Below are positions 9,344 through 16,173 of a stretch of DNA of 64,000 bases, piece after piece (the first letter of the stretch is position 1; every line of letters starts with the position of its first letter). The position numbers were made by a program, and so were the translations under genes. Under the pieces are notes generated by a model. It did not search any database, was not told the origin of the DNA, and saw nothing but the letters and a program-made list of their open reading frames with translations. The stretch is from contig NZ_JADYVX010000007.1 in assembly GCF_020194175.1 (NCBI RefSeq), forward strand, positions 214,717 through 278,716. The letters are read 5' to 3'. Source of the DNA: Bradyrhizobium sp. BRP22. Lineage in GTDB: Bacteria; Pseudomonadota; Alphaproteobacteria; Rhizobiales; Xanthobacteraceae.

Positions 9344-9730
9344 TCAATCCGCGTTTTTTGGAAATAGCCGGTCGCGAATGTAGCGCGAGGTCGGCGTCAA
9401 ACGGACAGCTCCCGGCTTGTGCCAAGCCACGCGATCGATCTCCTTTTCGTCGCCGATCGTCAGCTTACCCTTTGTTTTCTTGGCCACGAAGATGGCATCG
9501 CTCATTTTGCGACCGGACCGCTTGTTCTTGGTCTTCAGTTCTTTCCATAGCTGCAATCTGCCTAGCTGGAGGTCTGGAAGCTCCTCCTTGATCTCCCGCC
9601 TCAGACACTGTCTTTCCGTTTCCCGCGGCCGTTTACGGCCGCCTGGAAACATCCAGAGACCGTCGGATCGCCGCCTCACCAGCAGAACTCTACTGCCCTT
9701 GGCTGCAACCAGCTTTGATGACTTTGCCAT
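9344..9730 (-). CDS. Nudix hydrolase
   Basis: This 128-residue single-domain Nudix protein hydrolyses some nucleoside-diphosphate-linked compound; the substrate cannot be told. The Nudix box spans about residues 31-53 and fits Gx5Ex7REUxEE (E37, then REIKEE at 45-50). The usual Gly after EEx is replaced by Pro (ELPDL). The N-terminus (SKLVAAKGSRVLLVRRRSDG, then WMFPGG) is typical. I use the ATG at 9730, with AGGAGG 11 bases upstream; the open frame continues to a TTG at 9790. Base composition is somewhat less GC-rich than the core genes. No partner gene suggests its role. Confidence 0.85.
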   Translation of the reverse strand: MAKSSKLVAAKGSRVLLVRRRSDGLWMFPGGRKRPRETERQCLRREIKEELPDLQLGRLQLWKELKTKNKRSGRKMSDAIFVAKKTKGKLTIGDEKEIDRVAWHKPGAVRLTPTSRYIRDRLFPKNAD

Positions 9731-9859
9731 CCAATAGGCCGCCTCCTGGTCGAATCGTTCGATTGTAACGTGAGTGAAGGCTCGGCACAAAGACGCGCCG
9801 GCTCAACAGGAATCCAGCAGCGCGCGGCTGGCCCGGCTCTGCTTCTTGCGGCGAGCGGA

Positions 9860-10075
9860 TCAGGCTGATTTGGGCTTGTTGTTCAGATGAACCAGAGCGC
9901 GACGCCCAACATATGTTAGATCTCCGAGCGTGGTTTTGCCGCCGCGCGCGGCCGCTATGAGTTGCTCGGCGATATACTTTCGGCTCTCGTGGTCGCCGCC
10001 CTTCGGCAACTCGGCACAGACCTCGTCCAAAACAATATCCATGTTCGCTTGAACGCGGTCGCCAAACTCGCCCAT
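9860..10075 (-). CDS. Conserved hypothetical protein (71 residues)
   Basis: The sequence begins MGEFGDRVQANMDIVLDEVC and reads as a soluble, mostly helical protein with a central GGDHESRKYIAEQLIAAARGG segment. This resembles short Bradyrhizobium orphan proteins, but I know no function. The ATG at 10075 has AGGGG six bases upstream, better than the GTG at 10117 that would add 14 residues. It lies 28 bases after a small basic protein gene on the same strand and may share its transcript. Confidence 0.65.
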   Translation of the reverse strand: MGEFGDRVQANMDIVLDEVCAELPKGGDHESRKYIAEQLIAAARGGKTTLGDLTYVGRRALVHLNNKPKSA

Positions 10076-10103
10076 GCTCAGCCCCTGATCTCGTGAAAGT
10101 CTC

Positions 10104-10304
10104 TCATTTAGGTGCACGCAAGCTAAGGACCTCGTTCAGCTCAGCAGCGCGCTCGGCTTGCCGCGCGTGCCGGAGCAATTTCTTCCTCTCGGCACCCGGC
10201 GATAGCTCTTTGGCGCGAGTGCGCGCCTGCTGAGCTGAGCCGATCAGTCGCTCCTGGAGTGACGTGGTCTGTTTGGTTCGATTGCGCTTGCGTCTGGCAT
10301 CCAT
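10104..10304 (-). CDS. Small basic helical protein (66 residues), paralogue of 28829-29032
   Basis: The protein has a Lys/Arg-rich N-terminus (MDARRKRNRTKQTTSLQERL) followed by an amphipathic helix-rich region with the segment KKLLRHARQAERAAELNEVL. This matches the shape and residues of the protein at 28829-29032 (LLKKARQAETAAHLNEWL), and more loosely the one at 40273-40485. The basic composition could suit nucleic-acid or ribosome binding, which is inference only. The ATG start at 10304 is unambiguous. It is the first gene of a short leftward unit with 9860-10075. Confidence 0.65.
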   Translation of the reverse strand: MDARRKRNRTKQTTSLQERLIGSAQQARTRAKELSPGAERKKLLRHARQAERAAELNEVLSLRAPK

Positions 10305-10798
10305 GCCTGAACGTTAGGTCGCCGATGCCGGGCCTTCATTAACCTGGGTAAGTGCCTTTACGCGTTCAGCGACTTCAAGCACTGCTCCGATTTTATCAAT
10401 CATAGCTTCGAGGCGTCCGGAGCGAAGCCCCAGCTCAGGAGGCAGAGCTGGGGCCCCTGCGGCGCTCACGCAGCGGGCAAGCCCGAAGGCTCCCCAATCG
10501 GGAATGGACGCTCCTTGAAGGGGGCACGCATTAACTTGCTTTGTGCTGTGGAAAAATGTCGGCCCCCAAGCTCTTTCCGCGTCGGGGTGTTTTCGCAAAG
10601 AAACGGCCCCAGCTCGCGAGAAGCTAGGGCCTCGAGGTCGACGGCTGGCTCGACCGGCTCGCCTGTGACTGCGGCGGTGCCGGCATGCCCTACCCATCTT
10701 GCAATTCCAGCGATGACGAGGCCGGCCCGCCAGAGATGCCAGAGGGCTACGAGGTGACGATAACCGGCGAAAGGTCGGGGCCGCCGGGAGAGCGCAGC
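10305..10798. other. Intergenic region with two related hairpins
   Basis: No convincing gene is seen here. Two hairpins share the core GCCCCAGCT. One is at 10427-10454, a perfect 10-bp stem with an 8-base loop. The other is at 10605-10631, a 10-bp stem with one mismatch. Neither is followed by a T-run, so they are not classical terminators. A frame reading CDCGGAGMPYPSC to PPEMPEGYEVTITG (rightwards, about 10660-10770) looks protein-like but follows a stop codon without a start, and may be a gene relic. Confidence 0.4.
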
Positions 10799-11296
10799 TC
10801 ACGCCGCCTGGCGCTGCTGATCAACGTACTGCATCGTGACCTTCTCGACATTGGCCTCCACCCAGGCTGCCATGCGCTCCTCCTCTTTGAGGGAAGTTTC
10901 GAGCAGCGGCCGCGCTGCGTCCGCGCCCGCGGCCTGACAAAGAGCCAAGAGTGATTTGTAGGCGGCAATCTCGTAGTGCTCGAACGCGTCATTGGCGAAT
11001 GTGTTCTTCAGTATCTCGTCGCCCGCCATCGAATGCCCCATCGCCATCATATTGGCCATGAACGACTGGGCGGTATCCTTCAGACTCGACGTACTTTCGC
11101 CGCAGGCGTCGAGGCACTCCTCCAGGCGCCGGAGCTGCTCGTTGGTCTCGCTGAGATGGCTAATCACCCTTGACTTCACCTCGGGGTATTCGTCGAGCCG
11201 TTCCGACTGCCGCTCCATCAATTCTCGTGCCTGAACCTCCATTGCATGTGCGTTTCGTAGCCCGATGACGAATATGTCGCGCGCCGTCTGTGCCAT
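10799..11296 (-). CDS. Ferritin-like DUF892 (YciE/YciF family) protein
   Basis: This 165-residue all-helical protein is of the DUF892 family (YciF-like, ferritin superfamily). It shows repeated helices with Glu/His metal-type motifs, such as the FEHYEIAAYKSLLALCQAAG stretch and late SLKEEERMAAWVEANVE. DUF892 proteins are linked to stress responses in enterobacteria, but their biochemical activity is unproven. It is divergent from the Mn-catalase/DUF892 fusion at 11516. An EcfG-like promoter (GGAAC-N16-TGTT) lies 40-64 bases upstream of the ATG. AAGGAGAG sits just before the start. Confidence 0.85.
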   Translation of the reverse strand: MAQTARDIFVIGLRNAHAMEVQARELMERQSERLDEYPEVKSRVISHLSETNEQLRRLEECLDACGESTSSLKDTAQSFMANMMAMGHSMAGDEILKNTFANDAFEHYEIAAYKSLLALCQAAGADAARPLLETSLKEEERMAAWVEANVEKVTMQYVDQQRQAA

Positions 11297-11335
11297 TTGT
11301 CTCTCCTTCTTGTTCCTAGGAAACCGACGGGCAAA

Positions 11336-11360
11336 AACATTACCCGATGTCCAATGTTCC
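11336..11360 (-). promoter_or_regulatory. EcfG-like promoter for the DUF892 gene
   Basis: Reading leftwards, GGAAC (11356-11360) is followed after 16 bases by TGTT (11336-11339), 40 bases before the ATG at 11296. This fits the alphaproteobacterial general-stress pattern GGAAC-N16/17-CGTT except for the first -10 base. Confidence 0.45.
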
Positions 11361-11452
11361 TATTCGGAGGCACGTGCGCTCTTTATTCGCAGAATAGCCA
11401 ACGCACGATGCTGGTGCTCGGAATTGAAGGCCGGAATGACCGCACGGGGTTA

Positions 11453-11477
11453 GGAACAAACCACAGCCCCCACGGTT
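11453..11477 (+). promoter_or_regulatory. EcfG-like promoter for the catalase/DUF892 fusion
   Basis: GGAAC (11453-11457), 16 bases, then GGTT (11474-11477), ending 38 bases before the ATG at 11516. It pairs with a leftward site at 11336-11360, making the intergenic region bidirectionally stress-promoted. Confidence 0.45.
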
Positions 11478-11515
11478 GCGGGACTGATCATGCCCCAACC
11501 TTCGAGGACCTTTCC

Positions 11516-12787
11516 ATGTACCACCATGTCAAGAAGCTGATGTTCACTGTCCGCGTCGATGAGCCGGACCCCCGGTTTGGCAACATGCTTCTTGAACAGT
11601 TCGGCGGCGCCAACGGCGAACTGGCCGCGGCGATGCAGTATTCGATACAGGGCTTAAATTGCGAGGATCCTGATCGTAAGGATCTGCTGATGGACATCGG
11701 CACCGAAGAACTGAGCCATCTCGAAGTTGTAGGTACCCTCGCCCGCATGCATCTCAAACCATCCAAATTTGATCGTCAGGCTGCCGAGGCGGATCCGCTG
11801 ATTGCGATTGCGGGCGGCGGAGGCGTGAATTTGTTCAATTCACAAGGAAACGCATGGACCGCGGATTACCTGAAAATCACAGGCGAGCTAGATGTCGACC
11901 TGCGCAGCAACATTGCCGCAGAAGCGCGAGCCAAGATCGTCTATGAGCGGTTGATCAATTTCTGCGACGACGCTGGTACCAAGGACGCCCTGCAATTCTT
12001 GATGACCCGCGAAATCACCCATATGAAGGCCTTCGCGCTGGCGCTCGAGAGCCTGGCCAAGCCAGCCCTCAGTATCGGCCGTATCGCGCCCACCCCCGGC
12101 CTCGTCGACCAGTTCTTCAACGATTCCACCGGTAGGGGCGATCACGGCGAGATCGACACCCGCGGTCCCTGGAATGAAGGTGGCGATTGGGTCTTCACGG
12201 AATCGCCAGCCATTCAGGCCGGAGACCCGGGACCAGCGACAGCGATCGTCACGGAAAGCTCGCCCCCGGCAGACGAGGCTGGCCTTAGCGACCTCCTGAT
12301 CGACGAACTCCGCGACATCCTGCATGCGGAGAAGCAGCTGACCAAGGCGCTGCCCAAGATGGCCGAAGCGGCACGGTTCGACCAGTTGCGCGAGCTGTTC
12401 GAACAGCATCTGGCCGAGACCGAGAACCAGATCGAACGTATCAACGAGTGTTTCGAGCTTCTCGGCAAGTCCGCCCGCGCGAAGCCTTGCAAGGGCATGA
12501 TGGGTTTGGTCGAGGAAGGTCAGGAGATCATGGCCGAGGGCGAACAGAAGGAAGATGCAGCCGCCGATTTGGCCTTAATCGGCGCCGCACAGCGCGTCGA
12601 ACACTATGAGATCGCAGGCTATACTACTGCGCGCAACCTCGCCCAACAGCTGCGCCACAGTGCAATCGTCAGCTTGTTGTCAAAGTCGCTGGCCGAGGAG
12701 GAAAATGCAGACCAACTACTCAACCAGGTCGCCCGCTCGCTGATGTCGGTTGCAAAAATGCCGGACGCGATTGAGCGGGCTGAATAG
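11516..12787 (+). CDS. Manganese catalase fused to a C-terminal DUF892 domain
   Basis: Residues 1 to about 200 form a non-haem manganese catalase, which disproportionates hydrogen peroxide. The five di-manganese ligands of known Mn-catalases are present with correct spacing: E35, E65, H68, E136 and H169. After a Gly/Pro/acidic linker (about 205-258), residues 260-420 form a second ferritin-like domain of the DUF892 family (DELRDILHAEKQLTKALPKM to VEHYEIAGYTTARNLAQQL). The ATG at 11516 has GAGGA seven bases upstream and gives the family N-terminus MYHHVKKLMFTVRVDEPDP. The open frame continues upstream to 11297 without support. A likely stress enzyme. Confidence 0.9.
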   Translation: MYHHVKKLMFTVRVDEPDPRFGNMLLEQFGGANGELAAAMQYSIQGLNCEDPDRKDLLMDIGTEELSHLEVVGTLARMHLKPSKFDRQAAEADPLIAIAGGGGVNLFNSQGNAWTADYLKITGELDVDLRSNIAAEARAKIVYERLINFCDDAGTKDALQFLMTREITHMKAFALALESLAKPALSIGRIAPTPGLVDQFFNDSTGRGDHGEIDTRGPWNEGGDWVFTESPAIQAGDPGPATAIVTESSPPADEAGLSDLLIDELRDILHAEKQLTKALPKMAEAARFDQLRELFEQHLAETENQIERINECFELLGKSARAKPCKGMMGLVEEGQEIMAEGEQKEDAAADLALIGAAQRVEHYEIAGYTTARNLAQQLRHSAIVSLLSKSLAEEENADQLLNQVARSLMSVAKMPDAIERAE

Positions 12788-13257
12788 TCAAGCATGAGAG
12801 GAATCGCGCACTCCCCGATGATCCGTCGCGCGTCCTCGGAGTGCGACGGATTTAACGTCTGGTCCGCGAAGCTATCGAGAACCCGAACTTGGCCACAGCA
12901 AGCGTCTTCGCGAGACGCCGGCCGGTAAGCGCCAGTTCGGCAGCGCCAATCCCATTTGAGCGGCGAGACTGCCGCGCCCTTTACGGGCATGAATAATGGC
13001 GGCCCTGCTCGGTCCGCGTGCCTTATCGGCAACTGACTTGGCCGTCACGTTCTCGCCGGCCAGGATCTTCGCCTCGAATGCGCCGCGCTGACTGCGGCAG
13101 CGACGGACTCGCCGGCGCCACGAGCGCGCCCAGTTCCGTGCCTTGCCTGTGACATCCGGGGCTTCCTGGGGAAATAAGATGCTTTGGGTCCAACTTGGGT
13201 CCGCGTTCGCATTGCGTTCGACGGGGCCTTACGGTAAGCGATTGAAATTCCTGATCT
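12788..13257. other. Intergenic region, possible gene relic
   Basis: No intact gene is seen between the catalase fusion and tRNA-Ser. On the minus strand around 12960-13110 a frame reads FEAKILAGENVTAKSVADKA and continues GPSRAAIIHARKG, which looks like a protein fragment. It has no credible start and runs antisense through the tRNA. It may be a decayed gene. Confidence 0.35.
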
Positions 13258-13347
13258 GGAAGGGTGGCCGAGTGGTTTAAGGCACCGGTCTTGAAAACCG
13301 GCGTGCCTGCAAGGGTACCGTGGGTTCGAATCCCACCCCTTCCGCCA
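13258..13347 (+). tRNA. tRNA-Ser (anticodon TGA, with encoded CCA)
   Basis: The 90-nt gene folds as a class II tRNA. The acceptor stem GGAAGGG pairs with CCCTTCC, followed by discriminator G and encoded CCA. The anticodon loop CTTGAAA carries TGA, reading UCA serine codons. There is a long variable arm, and the T-loop is GGTTCGAATCC. A minus-strand frame across it (starting with GWDSNPRYPCRHAG) is the familiar spurious ORF antisense to tRNA-Ser. Confidence 0.97.
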
Positions 13348-13458
13348 ATAGATCAATGATATCAGATCATTATTGGGGAAGGCGGACCCTTGAACGGTCC
13401 GCTCAAACGCCCTTCCCGCGTTCTTGCGGCAAGTTGCCCAACACTGATTAAGAAAATT

Positions 13459-13484
13459 GGAACCGTATTTTGCTCAATTGTGTT
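13459..13484 (+). promoter_or_regulatory. EcfG-like promoter upstream of the 57-residue gene
   Basis: GGAAC (13459-13463), 17 bases, TGTT (13481-13484), 33 bases before the ATG at 13518. It differs from the EcfG consensus in the first -10 base only. Confidence 0.4.
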
Positions 13485-13517
13485 GGGGTTGCATTGGCAC
13501 TGCTGGAGGCGACCAGA

Positions 13518-13691
13518 ATGACGGATGAGCAGCTAGCTCTTCAGGCCGTTCGTGATGCCCAGGGCATACTTGAGGAATACTTGCAGCCGCGACCGCGCAA
13601 TAACGAGCGGGTCATCCTTGATAGATTGGTGGAAGTATTGGAGCGGCCCGAGCTTCTGGTCGCCGTCAACCGGATGCAGCGCGGCCTGTAG
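13518..13691 (+). CDS. Hypothetical acidic small protein (57 residues)
   Basis: The product MTDEQLALQAVRDAQGILEE continues with a short Pro/Arg/Asn turn and a second helix (LDRLVEVLERPELLVAVNRM). It is therefore probably a two-helix soluble protein. GGAGG lies eight bases before the ATG at 13518, so I prefer this to the earlier in-frame start at 13470. No family is recognised. Its 3' end overlaps the convergent gene 13666-13854 by 26 bases. An EcfG-like promoter lies upstream. Confidence 0.65.
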   Translation: MTDEQLALQAVRDAQGILEEYLQPRPRNNERVILDRLVEVLERPELLVAVNRMQRGL

Positions 13692-13854
13692 GGGCCTCGC
13701 CGCCCGCCTCCGCCGCTTCACTGGCCTTTGCAAGTGCCAGCCAATCGGCTGCGAGCATCAGCCAGGCATCTTCGTCCGCCGGACAACGAGCCTCCGCTGC
13801 GCGGTCTTTGCATTCCTGAGCTAGCTGACGAAACCGGATCAAATCTTCCCTCAT
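13666..13854 (-). CDS. Hypothetical small helical protein (62 residues)
   Basis: The sequence MREDLIRFRQLAQECKDRAA, followed by DEDAWLMLAADWLALAKASE, is a familiar Bradyrhizobium small-protein pattern (RxLAxECRxRA...WLxLAxDWLxLA). It resembles the protein at 28603-28827 in layout. It is predicted helical and cytosolic; function unknown. The ATG at 13854 is used; a TTG at 13872 would add six residues. It converges on and overlaps the gene at 13518-13691. Confidence 0.65.
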   Translation of the reverse strand: MREDLIRFRQLAQECKDRAAEARCPADEDAWLMLAADWLALAKASEAAEAGGEAPTGRAASG

Positions 13855-14090
13855 GGCGGAGCTACGCTCCAATTGAGCAAAAGTTGCAGAGGGCCAGTCA
13901 CGATGAGCGAGACACCGGATATCCCGGCCTATTCCCGCGCCGGGACCAAATAAGTTGCGGCGGCGTCATATCCCCGTGGCATGTGTGTTGCACTTCAACG
14001 GGTACTGGGGATTTCAGGGGCCCAGGACGAAACAGGCGCCGTTGGGACAGCGTATTTCGAGCCCGGCGGCGTATCTTTTGAGGCACGCTT

Positions 14091-15014
14091 TCAGCGATCA
14101 AGCTCACGGTCCGGCCAGGGATTGCGGCCGTCCCTCAGCCACAGCAGTGCGTCGGTCCAGAAGCCGGCCGCGTGACCGTCGTGGAAGAGATCGAAATGAC
14201 CGATGCTCTTGCGACCGTAATCCGACGGCTCGAGCAGCACGGCCGTGCGCGGCGTGCCGGTGTAGTAGCCCAGTGTGCGGCGGATCGCAGGCACGGTGCC
14301 GAGTTCGTCGTCCGACACGGCGATGGCGAGGATCGGCGCCGTGACCGCCGCCATCCGTGACAGAACCGCTTGCCGCTCGCCGCGCGGATGGCTGCGCTCG
14401 AAGCGAGCCCTGCGAAAACTCCATTCATTGGCAACGCCAGCGGGCAGATCCTCCAGCCAGCCGAGCCTGCGGCCGGGAAAGTAGCCGCAGAGGGCGGTCA
14501 TGACGGGCATGGCGACATGCCATTTGAGGAACAGACCGGCCCGCCGGCGCGGCGCATAGTCGCCCCACCAGGCATATTGTGCGCCAACCGTCAGCATCCG
14601 CTCGATCAAGCCGGCGCTCTCGGCCAGGCCCGGCAGGAAACCGCCGATGCTGTGGCCGACGACGATCAGGCGAGCCGACGGCAAACGCTCACGCATGAAG
14701 CAAAGCGCCGCCTCGAAATCGAGTTCGCCCCAGTCGCGCCAGCGATAGCCGCAGCCTCGCAAGCGGGACGGCCGCGAAGCCCCGATGCCGCGATAATCAT
14801 AGGTGAGGACGTCGAATCCATGGTTGGCCAGGAAGCATGCGTAGCGATGGTAATAGCGCGCCGCCACCCCTGTGGCCGCATTGACGATGATGCTGCCGAA
14901 GGGTGCGCCGGCCGGCGCAAGCCACAGATGAGCGCCGATCGTCACGCCGTCGCGGCAGGAAATCGTGACGGCCGTTCCATCCTCAATCGATATGCGTAGT
15001 GCCACCTTGGTCAT
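14091..15014 (-). CDS. Alpha/beta hydrolase (COG4757-like)
   Basis: This 307-residue cytosolic alpha/beta-fold hydrolase has the nucleophile elbow GHSIGG, an oxyanion-side motif YDYRGIGAS, a likely acid in VSDDELGTVP, and a catalytic His in the late GHFDLFHDGH segment. The conserved stretch HRYACFLANHGFDVLTYDYR matches the predicted hydrolases of COG4757, whose substrate is unknown. The ATG at 15014 gives MTKVALRISIEDGTAVTISC; the frame upstream is antisense to the TetR gene and is rejected. It is divergent from a TetR regulator with a 63-base gap holding a palindrome, so it is probably repressed by that regulator. Confidence 0.87.
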   Translation of the reverse strand: MTKVALRISIEDGTAVTISCRDGVTIGAHLWLAPAGAPFGSIIVNAATGVAARYYHRYACFLANHGFDVLTYDYRGIGASRPSRLRGCGYRWRDWGELDFEAALCFMRERLPSARLIVVGHSIGGFLPGLAESAGLIERMLTVGAQYAWWGDYAPRRRAGLFLKWHVAMPVMTALCGYFPGRRLGWLEDLPAGVANEWSFRRARFERSHPRGERQAVLSRMAAVTAPILAIAVSDDELGTVPAIRRTLGYYTGTPRTAVLLEPSDYGRKSIGHFDLFHDGHAAGFWTDALLWLRDGRNPWPDRELDR

Positions 15015-15044
15015 GTCTGCGACGATAAGAGGTGGCCAGCGTTG

Positions 15045-15068
15045 TGTATATTCACTGGTCAGTATACA
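15045..15068. promoter_or_regulatory. Probable TetR operator between hydrolase and regulator genes
   Basis: The arms TGTATA (15045-15050) and TATACA (15063-15068) are perfect inverted repeats around an imperfectly symmetrical centre (TTCACTGGTCAG). The site is central in the 63-bp divergent intergenic gap, where binding by the adjacent TetR-family protein could block both promoters. Confidence 0.6.
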
Positions 15069-15077
15069 TAAGCGCCC

Positions 15078-15716
15078 ATGAGCGAGACTGGCCGTTCGAC
15101 GCGTGAGCGCATTCTTCAAGCCGCCGGCAAGTTGTTCTATGGCGAGGGCATCCGCGCCGTCAGCGTCGATGCAGTGGCGGAGAAGGCCGGCCTCACCAAG
15201 CGGACGCTCTACTATCATTTCCGCAGCAAGGACGACCTGATCGCGGCCTATCTGGAGATCCGCGACCAGCCAAATCTGGCCCTGTTCAAGCGGTGGTTCG
15301 CCGAGGCCCAGGGCGATGTGGCCGCAAAGGTCGAAGCGATCTTCCGCAATCTGGCGCGGTCGGCGCGGCATTCCAAATGGAAAGGTTGCGGCTTCCTGCG
15401 CACCTCGGTCGAATTGGTCAACCTGCCCGGCCATCCGGCGATGGTGATCGGGCGAGCGCACAAGAAGCGTGTCGAGGACTGGCTCTGCTCGGTCTTCGAG
15501 GAGGCGATCGCCTCGCGCGAGGCCCGGCAACTTGCGCGGCAGATCATCCTGCTCATGGACGGCGCGTTTGCGGTCGTCCTGCTGCATCGCGATCCAACCT
15601 ATATGGAAACTGCCGGAGCAGCGGCCGCCCGCCTCGTCCGCGGGATGGTGTCGACGCCGCGCAAGTCAATCAAGGCTGCCAAGATCGGGCGGACCATCCG
15701 GCCCCGGATTGGCTGA
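15078..15716 (+). CDS. TetR/AcrR family transcriptional regulator
   Basis: This 212-residue protein has an N-terminal TetR helix-turn-helix domain at residues 8-54 (RERILQAAGKLFYGEGI, then AEKAGLTKRTLYYHFRSKDD). A helical ligand-binding domain follows, with KGCGFLRTSVELV, a segment common in regulators of small hydrophobic or electrophilic compounds. The ATG at 15078 lies 9 bases after a likely operator palindrome. Divergent placement suggests it controls itself and the alpha/beta hydrolase at 14091-15014. The C-terminal 20 residues are unusually Lys/Arg-rich. Confidence 0.92.
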   Translation: MSETGRSTRERILQAAGKLFYGEGIRAVSVDAVAEKAGLTKRTLYYHFRSKDDLIAAYLEIRDQPNLALFKRWFAEAQGDVAAKVEAIFRNLARSARHSKWKGCGFLRTSVELVNLPGHPAMVIGRAHKKRVEDWLCSVFEEAIASREARQLARQIILLMDGAFAVVLLHRDPTYMETAGAAAARLVRGMVSTPRKSIKAAKIGRTIRPRIG

Positions 15717-15894
15717 CGCGCGATCGAGCGTTCCCGCCACCCGGCGCGCGACCGACGGCCAGCGCATCGTGCGGCGGATCGTTGCCGCTTTCGTGAAAAA
15801 TGGTGCACATTTTGAGAAGCATGGTGCGACCAAATTCTGCATGACAGGCTGTGTTCGCGTTATCCGAACACCCGGTCGAAGCGAAGGATATCCA

Positions 15895-16101
15895 ATGCGA
15901 TTTGCGCTTTGCTTGGGCGTGCTGATCGTGCTGTGCGCGGCTGCCGAGGCGGCGACGATGCGTCGCGCCAGACATCCGGAGCGGCACTTTCGTCTCGAAC
16001 AGCCCGTTGTTCCGGCTCCGCCCAAAGGCTTCGCCGTGCCCGGCTGGACCGACGAGGAAACGCGACAATGGATCAACGGCGCCTCGGGCCCCAAAGGCTA
16101 G
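15895..16101 (+). CDS. Small secreted protein of unknown function (68 residues)
   Basis: A signal peptide (MRFALCLGVLIVLCAAAEAA) precedes a 48-residue basic, Pro-rich mature part (RHFRLEQPVVPAPPKGFAVP, then WTDEETRQWINGASGPKG). AAGGA six bases upstream fixes the ATG at 15895; the longer frame from 15469 is not supported. No domain is recognised. The TAG stop is followed by AGAGC, the usual start of the palindromic repeats in this window, but no repeat follows. Confidence 0.65.
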   Translation: MRFALCLGVLIVLCAAAEAATMRRARHPERHFRLEQPVVPAPPKGFAVPGWTDEETRQWINGASGPKG

Positions 16102-16173
16102 AGCAAGGGCTGGTGAACGCGCGCCAGGCACGTCGCAGTAGCCAAGCTCGGCGCGGAATGCTACCCGACAAGG

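Noticed and set aside
10314..10802. A 162-codon minus-strand frame
   Set aside because: Arg/Pro/Ser-rich shadow composition and no ribosome site; only its last 29 codons (MIDKIGAVLEVAERVKALTQ onward) look protein-like, not enough to call a gene.
10685..10954. A plus-strand frame with CDCGGAGMPYPSC just before and PPEMPEGYEVTITG
   Set aside because: A stop codon lies shortly upstream without a usable start, and the frame then runs antisense into the DUF892 gene; at best a relic.
13045..13356. A 103-codon minus-strand frame beginning MIYWRKGWDSNPRYPCRHAG
   Set aside because: This is the well-known spurious ORF read antisense through tRNA-Ser.
13258..13700. Possible integration site at tRNA-Ser
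   Set aside because: No integrase gene and no visible repeat of the tRNA 3' end nearby, so no evidence of an integrated element.
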